DNA from: CAYVUM01 sp964619055
Lineage (GTDB): Bacteria; Pseudomonadota; Alphaproteobacteria; Rhodospirillales; Defluviicoccaceae
Assembly (NCBI GenBank): GCA_964619055.1
Contig: CAZUDB010000003.1
Span: forward strand, 59,753 to 123,752
Length of the DNA: 64,000 nucleotides
Reading direction: 5' to 3'
The notes beneath the pieces were generated by a model, which did no database searches, was not told where the DNA came from, and saw only the letters and a list, made by a program, of their open reading frames with translations. The position numbers and the translations under genes are program-made. This document shows, in pieces, positions 45,072 to 53,927 of the stretch. Position 1 is the first letter of the stretch. Each line of letters starts with the position of its first letter.

Positions 45072-45393
45072 GAAGCCGGGCGGTGCTAGCGTCAAGTCCG
45101 GCGCTACCGTCGGATCGCAGGGATCTCGGAACGAGACGCCCCTCGGTCGGACCTATACCGTCGCCGTCCATATGGCCCCAATCGCCGTTGTTCGGATCGA
45201 GCCAGTAGGACCCGCACGGAACTTGAACCCCATAAAAGTCCTGCAACGCACGCACCTGATTGGCGCTTAACCTCTCGCCATTGACGCTGATCGTGCAGGC
45301 GATCGCCGGCTCTGCCGCCGCGAAGATCGCGACAAGCGCAACAGCGCCGCCAAAGAACCATCCGTGGATGCGTCCCGACATCGTCCTGGTCAT
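45055..45393 (-). CDS. Small secreted protein, unknown function
   Basis: 112 residues from the ATG at 45393, preceded by GAGGAG. A signal peptide with core GGAVALVAIFAAAEPAIA is followed by a mature domain with two Cys. The mature part reads ISVNGERLSANQVRALQDFYG and then SYWLDPNNGDWGHMDGDG. The NGxxL and YWLDPxxGxWG elements recall a set of uncharacterised secreted proteins I know only loosely, so no family name is given. Confidence 0.65.
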   Translation of the reverse strand: MTRTMSGRIHGWFFGGAVALVAIFAAAEPAIACTISVNGERLSANQVRALQDFYGVQVPCGSYWLDPNNGDWGHMDGDGIGPTEGRLVPRSLRSDGSAGLDASTARLLKRMM

Positions 45394-45554
45394 CTCTCGC
45401 TCCTCTCTCACGTTCCCCGATGTACTCGGGTCCACTTCAGGTGTTTCTGAAGCCAGTAAAGCGCACGGGCAACCGTGGCGCTGTGACGGTGATCACGGTG
45501 CCCCCAAAAAAGCCGAATAGGGTAGAGCGTGCGAGCGAATGTTAGGCTGGGCGC

Positions 45555-45932
45555 TCAGGGATCGCGTGATAACCCCTTCTCGGCGAGCGCGCTCAGGTAG
45601 CGCTGCCAGATGGGCTCTCGGTTAGCACCGAGATTGTAGAGCCAATCCCAAGTGAACAACCCGGTGTCGTGCATATCGTCGAACTTGATGCGGATCGCGT
45701 ACGTTCCAACGGGCTCCAGGGCCATTATCCCTACGTGGCGGCGGCCCGACACCACTTGCTTTTGCTCCGGATTGTGACCCTGTACTTCCGCCGACGGGCT
45801 TTCAACCCGCAGCAGTTCCGCAGGCAACGCAAACGATACGCCGTCCTCGAAATCGATTTCCAGCACCTTCTCGGCCCGCTTCAACCGAATCTCCTTGGGC
45901 CGGTGCCGGGTGCCATAGGGGTTATCGGTCAT
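45555..45932 (-). CDS. DUF971 (gamma-butyrobetaine hydroxylase-like N-terminal domain) protein
   Basis: 125 residues. Motifs RPKEIRLKRAEKVLEIDF, AVRVESPSAEVQGH-like and IKFDDMHDTGLFTWDWLYNLG are typical of DUF971, a small domain also found in Fe-S carrier-linked proteins. Its ATG overlaps the Trm112-like stop (ATGA), so it ends a four-gene minus-strand string that starts with the thioredoxin-TPR gene. Confidence 0.88.
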   Translation of the reverse strand: MTDNPYGTRHRPKEIRLKRAEKVLEIDFEDGVSFALPAELLRVESPSAEVQGHNPEQKQVVSGRRHVGIMALEPVGTYAIRIKFDDMHDTGLFTWDWLYNLGANREPIWQRYLSALAEKGLSRDP

Positions 45933-46129
45933 GGTTTCTCGGCCAACGCGTCACCATCGAGCGGCCGGGCTTCGTCGGCGAGCATAACCGGGATGCCGTC
46001 GCGAATGGGATAAGCCAGCCGCGCCGCCTCGCTGACCAATTCTTGGCGCTGCGCATCGTAACGAAGCGTGCTTTTCGTCACTGGACAAACAAGAATCTCG
46101 AGCAGTTTGGGATCGACTGATCGGGTCAT
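45929..46129 (-). CDS. Trm112-like small protein
   Basis: 66 residues from the ATG at 46129. The text PKLLEILVCPVTKSTLRYD ... LAYPIRDGIPVMLADEARPL is the bacterial Trm112/UPF0434 pattern. The eukaryotic counterpart activates methyltransferases; the bacterial role is not settled. Only one of the usual Cys residues is kept, so zinc binding is doubtful. Confidence 0.9.
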   Translation of the reverse strand: MTRSVDPKLLEILVCPVTKSTLRYDAQRQELVSEAARLAYPIRDGIPVMLADEARPLDGDALAEKP

Positions 46130-46166
46130 CACGGCGCTACCTTTCCTTTGACGTCCCTGCCGCCAG

Positions 46167-46832
46167 CTATTGCAGAATGGGCAGTCTCGACGAGTCCTGG
46201 TCGCGGAGCGCAATCTCGATGATCGAGATCAAAAGCTCCGCGCGAGTGCTTAAGTCAGGTGCTTCCAAGAGTGCCTGCTTTTCCGGCGGATCGAACGGAC
46301 AGGACATGGCCAAGGCCGTCACCAGTGCCTCGTCAGACGCATCCACCAGCGCTTGCCAGTCCACCCGTAGTTCCTTGGCGGCCAGGAACGAGTGCACGAG
46401 CTCAAGCAGCTGCTCGCGATCGAAGTGGCCGCCACCACCACCGTCCACATGCTGATCCCGTTCGTAGGGCGCAAAATCGGGCCGGACGCGGCGAAAACCG
46501 TCCTGCACCGAAAGTTCCTCGGCGATGTCGAAGCGGGATACCCCGCGGAGCGTAATCAGATAGCGACCGTCTTCGGTTTCGGCGAACGTGACAATCTTGC
46601 CGGCACAACCGGTGTCGTAGACGTCCACAGCCGATCCACCAAGGTCGTCCTGTACCACTCGCGGTTGGACCATGCCAATGAGCCGATCGGATTGCAGCGC
46701 GGCTTCGGTCATGGCGCGATACCGCGGTTCGAAAATATGAAGCGGCAGGTGTCCGCGGGGTAACAAGAGAGCACCGGGGAGGGGGAAAATGGGCAGAACT
46801 TCGGGAAGGACGGAGAGCGTTTGAACGGTCAT
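46167..46832 (-). CDS. LON substrate-binding-domain protein (no protease domain)
   Basis: 221 residues. The N-terminal PIFPLPGALLLPRGHLPLHIFEPRYRAM is the LON-N (PUA-like) domain signature. No AAA or protease domain follows, as in the short YcaO-unrelated LON-domain family of proteobacteria. It lies ten bases after the thioredoxin-TPR gene, so the two are co-transcribed. Confidence 0.88.
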   Translation of the reverse strand: MTVQTLSVLPEVLPIFPLPGALLLPRGHLPLHIFEPRYRAMTEAALQSDRLIGMVQPRVVQDDLGGSAVDVYDTGCAGKIVTFAETEDGRYLITLRGVSRFDIAEELSVQDGFRRVRPDFAPYERDQHVDGGGGGHFDREQLLELVHSFLAAKELRVDWQALVDASDEALVTALAMSCPFDPPEKQALLEAPDLSTRAELLISIIEIALRDQDSSRLPILQ

Positions 46833-46841
46833 CGGGGGCGA

Positions 46842-47759
46842 TTAGGAGAATAGGATGGACGACAGCTTGCGGCGTGCCGCCACGGTTTGCGGATGGGTGC
46901 TGCCAAGGGCTTCGAAGATTTTGATCAGTTGCTTGCGCGCTGCCGAGTCATTCCAATCCCGATCCCGACGCACGACCTCGATCAAGGCTTCGACCGCCGC
47001 GTTGGTCTGGCCGGCGGCGAACAGAGCCTTCCCAAGCTCGTAACGGGCTTCCAAATCCTCGGGATCGGCCTCAACCCGGGCCTGAACGGCAGCAATGCCA
47101 TCGGCTTGCCCAGCGCCTTCTTCCGCCAACTCGACAGCCGACGCAGCGGCGCGAATATCTACGTCCATCGCCAAATCGCGGGGCAGTCCACTGACCAGGC
47201 CCCGCGCTCCGGCCAAATCACCGATGGCCACACGGGCACGGATCAGGCCGGCGACGGCCTTGGGGTTGCTGGGATCCTCGCGCAACACCTCACCAAAGAT
47301 GGTTACTGCAGTGCGCGCATCACCGCTTTCGAGGGCCTCTCTGGCCTGCGCCAGCGCGTCTTCCACCGGCGATCCGCTGGCCGCAGTTAATCGATCGACA
47401 AACGCGCGTACCTGGCTTTCGGTTTGGGCTCCTACGAAGCCGTCCACCGCCCGACCGCCATGAAACGCGTAGACGGCTGGAATCGACTGGATTCGCAGTT
47501 GCGCGGCCAGCTCCTGATTCTCATCTACGTTGATCTTGACCAAACGCACGGCGCCGCTGGCCGCACGAACCAGCTTTTCGAGTATTGGCGTCAGCTGCTT
47601 GCAAGGACCGCACCACGGCGCCCAGAAGTCGACAATGACAGGCACCTTCAGCGAGGCATCCAAAACGTCCGCCGCAAATGTGTTGGTGTTGCCGTCCCGG
47701 ATGAGATCGCTTGGCGCATCCGCCGGTTGCGGTGAACTTGGATTGATCAGGAGCGCCAT
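46842..47759 (-). CDS. Thioredoxin-TPR co-chaperone, CnoX/YbbN family
   Basis: 305 residues. The thioredoxin domain (about 25-130) has the active site WC50-GP-C53 in DFWAPWCGPCKQLTPIL, and the C-terminal half is a TPR solenoid (ALAQAREALESGDARTAV). The redox-active CxxC is intact. Members of the family act as holdases that guard GroEL and DnaK clients. An AGGGGA ribosome site precedes the ATG. First gene of the four-gene string. Confidence 0.92.
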   Translation of the reverse strand: MALLINPSSPQPADAPSDLIRDGNTNTFAADVLDASLKVPVIVDFWAPWCGPCKQLTPILEKLVRAASGAVRLVKINVDENQELAAQLRIQSIPAVYAFHGGRAVDGFVGAQTESQVRAFVDRLTAASGSPVEDALAQAREALESGDARTAVTIFGEVLREDPSNPKAVAGLIRARVAIGDLAGARGLVSGLPRDLAMDVDIRAAASAVELAEEGAGQADGIAAVQARVEADPEDLEARYELGKALFAAGQTNAAVEALIEVVRRDRDWNDSAARKQLIKIFEALGSTHPQTVAARRKLSSILFS

Positions 47760-47837
47760 GTCCCCTTTATCCTTATGACAGTGATCAGTTTTAGCCGCCT
47801 CCGTTACATGGCCGACTGGGCGGGTCCTGGCAAGGCC

Positions 47838-48371
47838 TCAGTCCGGTTCGCCGACCTGGAAAGCGCTCCCGAGAACAACGATCTCCGGCTCGTGACCGGT
47901 TTGAGACAGGAATGACAGTAAGCCTGCAACGTCGATGGCGGTCGTCGCAGTATTGATTAGCGGATGAGCGTTCACCGTGCCGCCCGCAGCGGCGATCGCA
48001 GCATCGAGCACGACCCTGACGCGGCGCTGCTCGTCATTGATGACGGCGAAGGGCGAGACGGAGCCCGGCTCCACGCCCAGGACCTCCATCAATATCTCGG
48101 CCTTGGCAAAGCTGAGCGATGAGGCCGCGCCGATTCGGCGGCGCAGATCCTTTAAGTCTATGGCGCGATCTTCCTCGGCCACCACCAGCCAAAGCTGGCC
48201 TTTCTTATCCTTCAGAAACAGATTCTTGATGTGGTGGCCGGGCAGCGTGCCACGAAGTGCCTTCGCCTCCTCCACCGTGAACACCGGTGGATGGCGTTGG
48301 GTCGTCGTGGCAATCCCAAGGTCGCCGAGACGGGCCATCAGCTGGTCTTCGCTAGCGGGCATGAAGACCAC
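47838..48371 (-). CDS. YbaK/ProX-domain aminoacyl-tRNA deacylase
   Basis: 177 residues. The YbaK-type editing domain shows HPPVFTVEEAKALRGTLPG and KNLFLKDKKGQLWLVVAEE and, later, LGVEPGSVSPFAVIND. The form is that of the free-standing ProXp-ala/PrdX group, which clears Ala-tRNA(Pro). The second ATG (48362) is an alternative start. It lies divergent from the tRNA-Gly gene. Confidence 0.9.
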   Translation of the reverse strand: MVFMPASEDQLMARLGDLGIATTTQRHPPVFTVEEAKALRGTLPGHHIKNLFLKDKKGQLWLVVAEEDRAIDLKDLRRRIGAASSLSFAKAEILMEVLGVEPGSVSPFAVINDEQRRVRVVLDAAIAAAGGTVNAHPLINTATTAIDVAGLLSFLSQTGHEPEIVVLGSAFQVGEPD

Positions 48372-48481
48372 CTTAGGCCGTGACCAAAAGGCTGTTCAAG
48401 CTGCTGTTCCAACGCAGGCAGACTCGTGGGTCTTCCGTGGCAACGGCGATGGTGCGATGTCCAACATCGCCGAGAGGGAGC

Positions 48482-48509
48482 TTGCATTGCGTGCTGCGCC
48501 CGGTATCAT
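48482..48509 (+). promoter_or_regulatory. Probable sigma-70 promoter of tRNA-Gly
   Basis: A -35 box TTGCAT (48482-48487) and a -10 box TATCAT (48504-48509) are separated by 16 bases, placing transcription start about 25 bases before the tRNA. Match and spacing are good; function is inferred. Confidence 0.5.
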
Positions 48510-48540
48510 CGCGGCTCTTATGTACTGGATTGCAGTCCAG

Positions 48541-48615
48541 GCGGGCGTAGCTCAGGGGTAGAGCGCAACCTTGCCAAGGTTGAAGTCGAGGGTTCGAATC
48601 CCTTCGCCCGCTCCA
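48541..48615 (+). tRNA. tRNA-Gly (anticodon GCC)
   Basis: The 75-base cloverleaf is complete. Acceptor GCGGGCG (48541-48547) pairs with CGCCCGC (48605-48611). The anticodon loop has TTGCCAA, giving GCC. The T-loop is GGTTCGAATCC, and the CCA is encoded. Just downstream is an integrase remnant, which marks this gene as a former integration site. A GGGTTT/AAACCC hairpin at 48625-48639 follows without a T run. Confidence 0.97.
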
Positions 48616-48713
48616 GTTACAGAAGGGTTTCCGAAACCCGGCATGGGACTAGCTGCTACGCAACTCGCACGCGCTTTATTTTGATTTAAGATTGGGCTCG
48701 AGGGGGAGAGCAG

Positions 48714-49042
48714 CTACCCACCCTTACTCTCCCATAAACCTTTGATGACCTTCTTCACGATCCGCAGGGAGTGGGGGCGGTGCGTCAAATACCGGGTTGC
48801 CGTCCGAAACTGCACGGACGTGTGTCCCATGCAGGTGCTGATCTCAGCCGCTCGGGCTCCAGACTCGTGAAGCACAGTTGTCATGGTGTGACGGATTGTG
48901 ATGGCGACAACTCGGGACCACGGTCTGCCGCTTTGCGCGCCCGCCGACACCCCGCGGTGAGGCTATTGATCGGCCGGCCGTCGTCGGTGATCAAGCCACC
49001 TTGCGGAACGCCAAGCGTGAAGCAGGTCAAGGCCGTCAACCG
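48714..49042 (-). pseudogene. Tyrosine-integrase C-terminal remnant, frameshifted
   Basis: On the minus strand the catalytic end of a phage-type integrase is readable in two frames. One gives GRPINSLTAGCRRARKAADRG, the usual pre-box region; after a frameshift at about 48900-48925 the other gives AITIRHTMTTVLHESGARA, then EISTCMGHTSVQFRTATRYL. The box-II Arg and His, the His of GHTS and the tyrosine of TRYL are kept. The N-terminal half is missing beyond a stop at 49043-49045. Its position 100 bases past tRNA-Gly fits a decayed genomic-island integrase. Confidence 0.75.
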
Positions 49043-49136
49043 TCACCTACCAACCCTCACTCTAAACCCGTCGGATACGATAGCGGACGCCGCGCATTTT
49101 CCGACTCTTCAACCACTGCTGTTTACGCTTGGACTC

Positions 49137-50120
49137 TCATCCCCCGGCCGTGAAGCGGATGGGGACCCACAGGTGTGTGAGCCACAACGTGGTCAGCAAA
49201 ACAGCAAAAGAGCCAATGACCCAAAGTACACTCTGGGACAATGGCAGGCTGTTCATCATCATGCCATGGTGACTATGACCAAGATGGGTATCGTCTTGAG
49301 CTTGCGTTGGGGACATTGTCCCGGCCCCCGCATCAACGACATCACCCTCCGCCGGCGCCTTTCGGTCTACGTGCGCCGGCTCATCCATTATCATGGGTTC
49401 ATGGGACTCTGTCCGTGCCACGGCCGGTTCCAAGGAACGATGGCCAAGTCCGTACGCCGGACCATCAGCACCCGGCAAGGTCATGCAGCCGTGCTTGAGG
49501 TGGTTTTTAACCAGCCAGTAGTTGATCGGATATGCCAGCGCTCCACCGACAATCGACGCCAAGCTCATCCGAAACCAAAAGGTGGGCGAAAGCGGGTCCT
49601 CCGATCCCTCCCAGGCGGCAGCGAGAACCACCATCGTTGGGATCATCCCGGCCATGACAAAGTTCATTGAGACAGTTTCAGCGAACAGAGTCTTGCGCAC
49701 CGCCAGCAGATAATCACCGTTATACATGCCGCGCATCATCAACGCCTGAAAAATGAACAGTCCCGAGACGAAGCCCGCAAGATATTCAATTGTGACGTCC
49801 CACCCATTGGAGAGGGCGAACGCCGGCACGATTGACGCGGCGACGATAATCCCGGTGGCATCCCCGGCGAGGCAATGCATTTCACTGTTGAGACCCTGCT
49901 TCCAGGTGGGTTCAGTGAATCTGTCGTGGCCGCCCGGAAACGGTCGTCTACACACGAGTAGATACAGAAACGCGCCCACCGGTCCGGTGTAGGCGGTGAC
50001 CAGTATCCATGCGGCTCGCTGCACCCAACTCGTAACGCCGTTGGTCAGCGAGTCCCAGATAATGAACATCGTGCAGCCTGCAGTGAGGATGAACCACACC
50101 AACATCGCACCATCGATCAT
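49137..50120 (-). CDS. DUF4396 membrane protein
   Basis: 327 residues from the ATG at 50120, since the GGAGG site is one base from the ATG at 50126 but seven from this one. Several membrane segments and the text QGLNSEMHCLAGDATGIIVA and MNFVMAGMIPTMVVLAAAW mark DUF4396. A His/Met-rich stretch (THLGHSHHGMMM) near the C-terminus might bind a metal, and the last segment is another membrane helix. The function is not established. Confidence 0.82.
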   Translation of the reverse strand: MIDGAMLVWFILTAGCTMFIIWDSLTNGVTSWVQRAAWILVTAYTGPVGAFLYLLVCRRPFPGGHDRFTEPTWKQGLNSEMHCLAGDATGIIVAASIVPAFALSNGWDVTIEYLAGFVSGLFIFQALMMRGMYNGDYLLAVRKTLFAETVSMNFVMAGMIPTMVVLAAAWEGSEDPLSPTFWFRMSLASIVGGALAYPINYWLVKNHLKHGCMTLPGADGPAYGLGHRSLEPAVARTESHEPMIMDEPAHVDRKAPAEGDVVDAGAGTMSPTQAQDDTHLGHSHHGMMMNSLPLSQSVLWVIGSFAVLLTTLWLTHLWVPIRFTAGG

Positions 50121-50464
50121 TACCATGCCTCCACCCTTTTTATTTCGCTCGTCGACGTATCGCTCGAGTCTGGATGTGTAAAGACCCCTTGGCCGTGGCC
50201 GGATTTTTTGGTTTGTGTTGCGTCGTTTCGGGGATGGACGTGCGCATGCCGAGAGCCTGACGTTGTAGCGCTGTACTGATAGACGGTCCCGTTGCGCAGG
50301 CGGGCTCTGTGCTGACGTGGCCCGATAGACTATAATCGGCTCGTGAAGCGACGAGTGAAATGTAGCTGCGCAAAAAACAGACGTACTATTAAGCGCGTGG
50401 GCGACGACTCCGAGCTATGGACTTGTAAGAAAACCAGCGCCTGGAAATATGAGGAGAACCATCA
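50121..50464. other. Intergenic region, no convincing gene
   Basis: About 340 bases between divergent genes. A GGCC/GGCC inverted element followed by T6 at about 50189-50207 is a weak terminator-like feature. Nothing else is recognised. Confidence 0.35.
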
Positions 50465-50794
50465 ATGCTAACCCGATGCGCTTTTTTTGAGGGCCATGTT
50501 CGCGAAGGAAAAGAAGAAGAATTTGAAAAATTTGTCGAAGAGCGAATGATCCCGCTTTGGAGGCGGTTTCCAGGCACCAGTGATGTCCGAATTTTGCGTC
50601 ATGTTTCACAAGACCCACAAGCACCATACGTGCATATTTTGCTTGAATTTGACTTCCCATCGCCAGAAGCTCTTGAACAAGCCACTGTATCGGCAGTGCG
50701 TTCAGAATCAAAAGTGGAAACAGAAAAACTTCTATCCATGTTCGACGGTCGCCTATTCCATATAGTTTTCGAACGAAAAGAATTTTCCAAATGA
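50465..50794 (+). CDS. Small dimeric alpha/beta-barrel-like protein
   Basis: 109 residues, ATG with GGAG upstream. The pattern TRCAFFEGHVREGKEEEFEKF, then VRILRHVSQDPQAPYVHILL and EFDFPSPEALEQA, is that of a ferredoxin-like barrel of the EthD/DUF4286 kind. No catalytic residue can be named. It is AT-rich, unlike its GC-rich surroundings, and no partner is adjacent. Confidence 0.6.
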   Translation: MLTRCAFFEGHVREGKEEEFEKFVEERMIPLWRRFPGTSDVRILRHVSQDPQAPYVHILLEFDFPSPEALEQATVSAVRSESKVETEKLLSMFDGRLFHIVFERKEFSK

Positions 50795-51151
50795 AAAATT
50801 CATAAAAATGAAAAAAATTATAAGATTTCAGTGCGGGAAAATGCAATATTTACTCTCAATATGAGCCCTTTTGTTCTCCGTATTCTCCAAGAATCAACGA
50901 TGCGTTGCTACGATTAACTTAAGGGGCTGGGATAATAAAAATACGGCACTACCACACCATTTGAAAATCAACTGTCGTGCGAAATAGGCCTCGCATCCTG
51001 AACCCATTCGAACACACACCATAAAGATCAGCGTTCACCGCTCGTCCATACCGCACTTGTCACTTCAGCCGGGCGAAAGCCGACAATCTTGCTTGATCCG
51101 AAACCAGGAAGCAGGTCAACCGGGACGACGGCGAAAAAAAACTCTACAAAA
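50795..51151. other. AT-rich intergenic region before the proton ATPase
   Basis: About 355 bases, strongly AT-rich at its 5' end. The downstream ATPase frame stays open back to a TTG at 51089, but its peptide before 51152 has no family resemblance. No specific promoter is assigned. Confidence 0.4.
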
Positions 51152-53785
51152 ATGACGGATAGAGAGTCTGGAGGGATACCTTTGAATTCGACAGCGCACT
51201 CCCCTAAGCCGTCCGATTCAGACGCGAACGACCTGGAAAAGGCCGATCTCGACACCGTCTACGCAAAGCTCGGGACCTCGAACGAAGGGCTGACCTCGAC
51301 GGAGGCAAACGAGCGGATCGGCAAATACGGCCGCAATGAGCTGGTCGACAGAGAAGCCAGCGACTTGGAAAAGTTCCTGCGCTTTTTCTGGGGGCCGATC
51401 GCCTGGATGATCGAAGCCGCCGCCTTGTTATCACTGCTGATGGGGCACTGGGCGGATCTCACGATCATTCTGGTTCTGCTGCTCTACAATGCCATTTCGG
51501 GCTTCTGGCAGGAGCGCAAGGCGTCCGATGCCTTGGCGGCCTTGAAAGCCGGGCTAGCCCCCAAGGCCACGGCATTGCGCGATGGGACATTCACCACCGT
51601 CGACGCCGCGGAGGTCGTTCCCGGAGACATCGTGCGGATCAAGCTCGGGGAGGTCGTTCCCGCCGATGTGCGATTTATTGACGGCGAGTACATCAGCATC
51701 GACCAGGCCGCCTTGACCGGCGAGTCCTTGCCGGTGAGCAAGAAAATCGGTGACGCGGGATACTCGGGCAGCATTGCCAAGAAGGGCGAGATGGGCGCCG
51801 TGGTGATCGGTACGGGGAATAACACCTTCTTCGGCCGCACCGCCAGTCTGGTTGCCAGCGCCGGCGGCGGGGCTTCGCATTCTCAGAAAGCCACGACCCA
51901 AATCGGCGATTTTCTCATCATCACCTCGGTGATCCTCTGCGTTGTTCTGGTGGGGTTCGAGCTCTATCGGGATATCGTGGAGACGCATCCTTGGACTTGG
52001 TCCGCACTTGCGGACATTTCCCGTATGGTGCTGGTGCTTCTCATCGCCTCCATTCCGGTGGCCATGCCGACGGTGATGACGGTCACCAACTCCCTTGGTG
52101 CCCAGGCGCTCGCGCGGAAAAAGGCTATCGTCTCCCGGCTGGAGGCCATTGAGGAGCTCGCCGGAGTCGATATCCTGTGTTCGGACAAAACCGGCACGCT
52201 CACCAAAAACCAACTGACCCTTGGTGATCCGATCCTGTTTGGTGCAAAAACCACCGATGAATTGATCCTCGGTGCCGCCTTGGCCTCCGAGCGAGGCAGC
52301 AAGGACGCCATCGACATGGCGGTCAGCGGCGGCCTGAAAGATCCCAGGACTTTGGAAGCCTACACGGTGACCGCCTTCGTGCCCTTCGATCCGGTCAGCA
52401 AACGCACCGAAGGATCGGTCACGGACGGCCAGGGCAAGCCTCACAGGTTCACCAAAGGCGCTCCTCAGGTCATCACCGACTTGTGCGCTCTCGACACGGA
52501 TACGGCAGCCGAGGCCGACAAAACGGTGGCGGATCTGGCGGCCAAGGGTATGCGTGCTTTAGGTGTGGCAGAGTCCACCGACGACGGCAAGAGCTGGCGC
52601 TTCCTTGGCATCTTACCCATGCTCGATCCACCCCGTGACGACTCGAAAGAAACAATCCAGAAGGCCAAGGAGCACGGCCTCCGGGTTAAGATGGTCACCG
52701 GCGACGACGTTGCGATCGGCAACCAGATCTCCGGTCAGTTGGGCATGGGCGCTCACCTAATTGCGGCCTCGGACATGTTCACCAAGGACATGGACATGGA
52801 TCACCTGCCGGCTCAGATCGAGGCGTGCGTCGACAAAGCCGACGGGTTTGGTCGGGTGTTTCCGGAGCACAAGTATGGCATTGTCAAGGCGCTGCAGAAC
52901 CGGGTGCATGTGGTTGCGATGACCGGCGATGGCGTCAACGACGCCCCAGCACTTAAACAGGCCGACTGCGGCATTGCAGTAAGCGGCGCAACCGATGCCG
53001 CCCGCGCCGCCGCGGCCCTCATCCTTACGGCTCCGGGCTTGTCGACAATCATCGACGCCATCGACGGTGCGCGACAGATCTTCGAGCGGATCATTAATTA
53101 TATCATGTTCCGGGTCGCGATGACGCTCGACATTATGTTCGTGGTTGTGCTGACGACAGTGTTCTTCGGCTTCTCGCCACTGACCCCGGTCATGATCATC
53201 CTGATTGCGCTTCTAGATGACATACCAATCATGACCATCGCCTATGACAACACCCTGCAACCGAAGCAGCCCGTGCGGTGGCATATGCGTAAGCTCTTGG
53301 TCATTTCCGGCTTCATGGGTCTGATGGCGGTGGCACAAACGTTCGGTTTATTGCTGATCGGCATGGAGTGGATGAGCAACCCCCACTGGCAATCTTGGAT
53401 CGAGCTTACCCAGGATCAGATCCAGACGGCGGTCTTTCTGCAGATCGTCGCTGGCGGCCACTTGTTATTGTTTGTAATGCGCTCGCGGTCGAGCATGTTT
53501 AGCCGTCCTTGGCCTGCCAAGCCTTTGGTTGCAGCCATTGTGGGTACCCAATTCTTCGCCGTGCTGATGTGCGGGTTCGGCTGGTTTGTAACAGCCCTCC
53601 CATGGGTGCTTATCGGACTGGTATGGATTTACCTTCTGGTGTGGATGGTCGTCCTCGATGGGGTAAAGCTGGCGCTCTACAATAGAATTGGCACGAATGT
53701 AAACCAGCCGCACTGGTATACACAGTTTCTTAAAGAACGCCACGCGGCGCATGTTATTACGCAGGGCGGTAAAATAGCCCGATAG
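51152..53785 (+). CDS. Plasma-membrane-type proton-efflux P-type ATPase
   Basis: 877 residues from the ATG at 51152, for which no clear ribosome site is seen. The P-type core is complete: LTGESLPVSK in the actuator domain, the phosphorylation site D345 in CSDKTGTLTKNQ, TGDGVNDAPALKQADCGIAV in the hinge, and about ten membrane segments. The short N-terminal region and the RFFWGPIAWMIEAAALLS text are typical of type IIIA proton pumps. It exports protons or sets a membrane potential at ATP cost. PPK2 follows 142 bases downstream. Confidence 0.9.
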   Translation: MTDRESGGIPLNSTAHSPKPSDSDANDLEKADLDTVYAKLGTSNEGLTSTEANERIGKYGRNELVDREASDLEKFLRFFWGPIAWMIEAAALLSLLMGHWADLTIILVLLLYNAISGFWQERKASDALAALKAGLAPKATALRDGTFTTVDAAEVVPGDIVRIKLGEVVPADVRFIDGEYISIDQAALTGESLPVSKKIGDAGYSGSIAKKGEMGAVVIGTGNNTFFGRTASLVASAGGGASHSQKATTQIGDFLIITSVILCVVLVGFELYRDIVETHPWTWSALADISRMVLVLLIASIPVAMPTVMTVTNSLGAQALARKKAIVSRLEAIEELAGVDILCSDKTGTLTKNQLTLGDPILFGAKTTDELILGAALASERGSKDAIDMAVSGGLKDPRTLEAYTVTAFVPFDPVSKRTEGSVTDGQGKPHRFTKGAPQVITDLCALDTDTAAEADKTVADLAAKGMRALGVAESTDDGKSWRFLGILPMLDPPRDDSKETIQKAKEHGLRVKMVTGDDVAIGNQISGQLGMGAHLIAASDMFTKDMDMDHLPAQIEACVDKADGFGRVFPEHKYGIVKALQNRVHVVAMTGDGVNDAPALKQADCGIAVSGATDAARAAAALILTAPGLSTIIDAIDGARQIFERIINYIMFRVAMTLDIMFVVVLTTVFFGFSPLTPVMIILIALLDDIPIMTIAYDNTLQPKQPVRWHMRKLLVISGFMGLMAVAQTFGLLLIGMEWMSNPHWQSWIELTQDQIQTAVFLQIVAGGHLLLFVMRSRSSMFSRPWPAKPLVAAIVGTQFFAVLMCGFGWFVTALPWVLIGLVWIYLLVWMVVLDGVKLALYNRIGTNVNQPHWYTQFLKERHAAHVITQGGKIAR

Positions 53786-53927
53786 GATATAGCGACCTAT
53801 GCCAGGTGCCTTTCAATTGCATTTGGAATCCTAACTAGCGGATTAAAGAGCGCGAGAATGACATTCGGCATTTAGAAAACCGCTATGGCCGCAATCGGCG
53901 GTGCTGGAGTATGTCACTGTGAATTAC

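Noticed and set aside
51554..52444. 296-codon frame antisense to the proton ATPase
   Set aside because: Shadow frame; the ATPase is intact here, including the DKTGT site.
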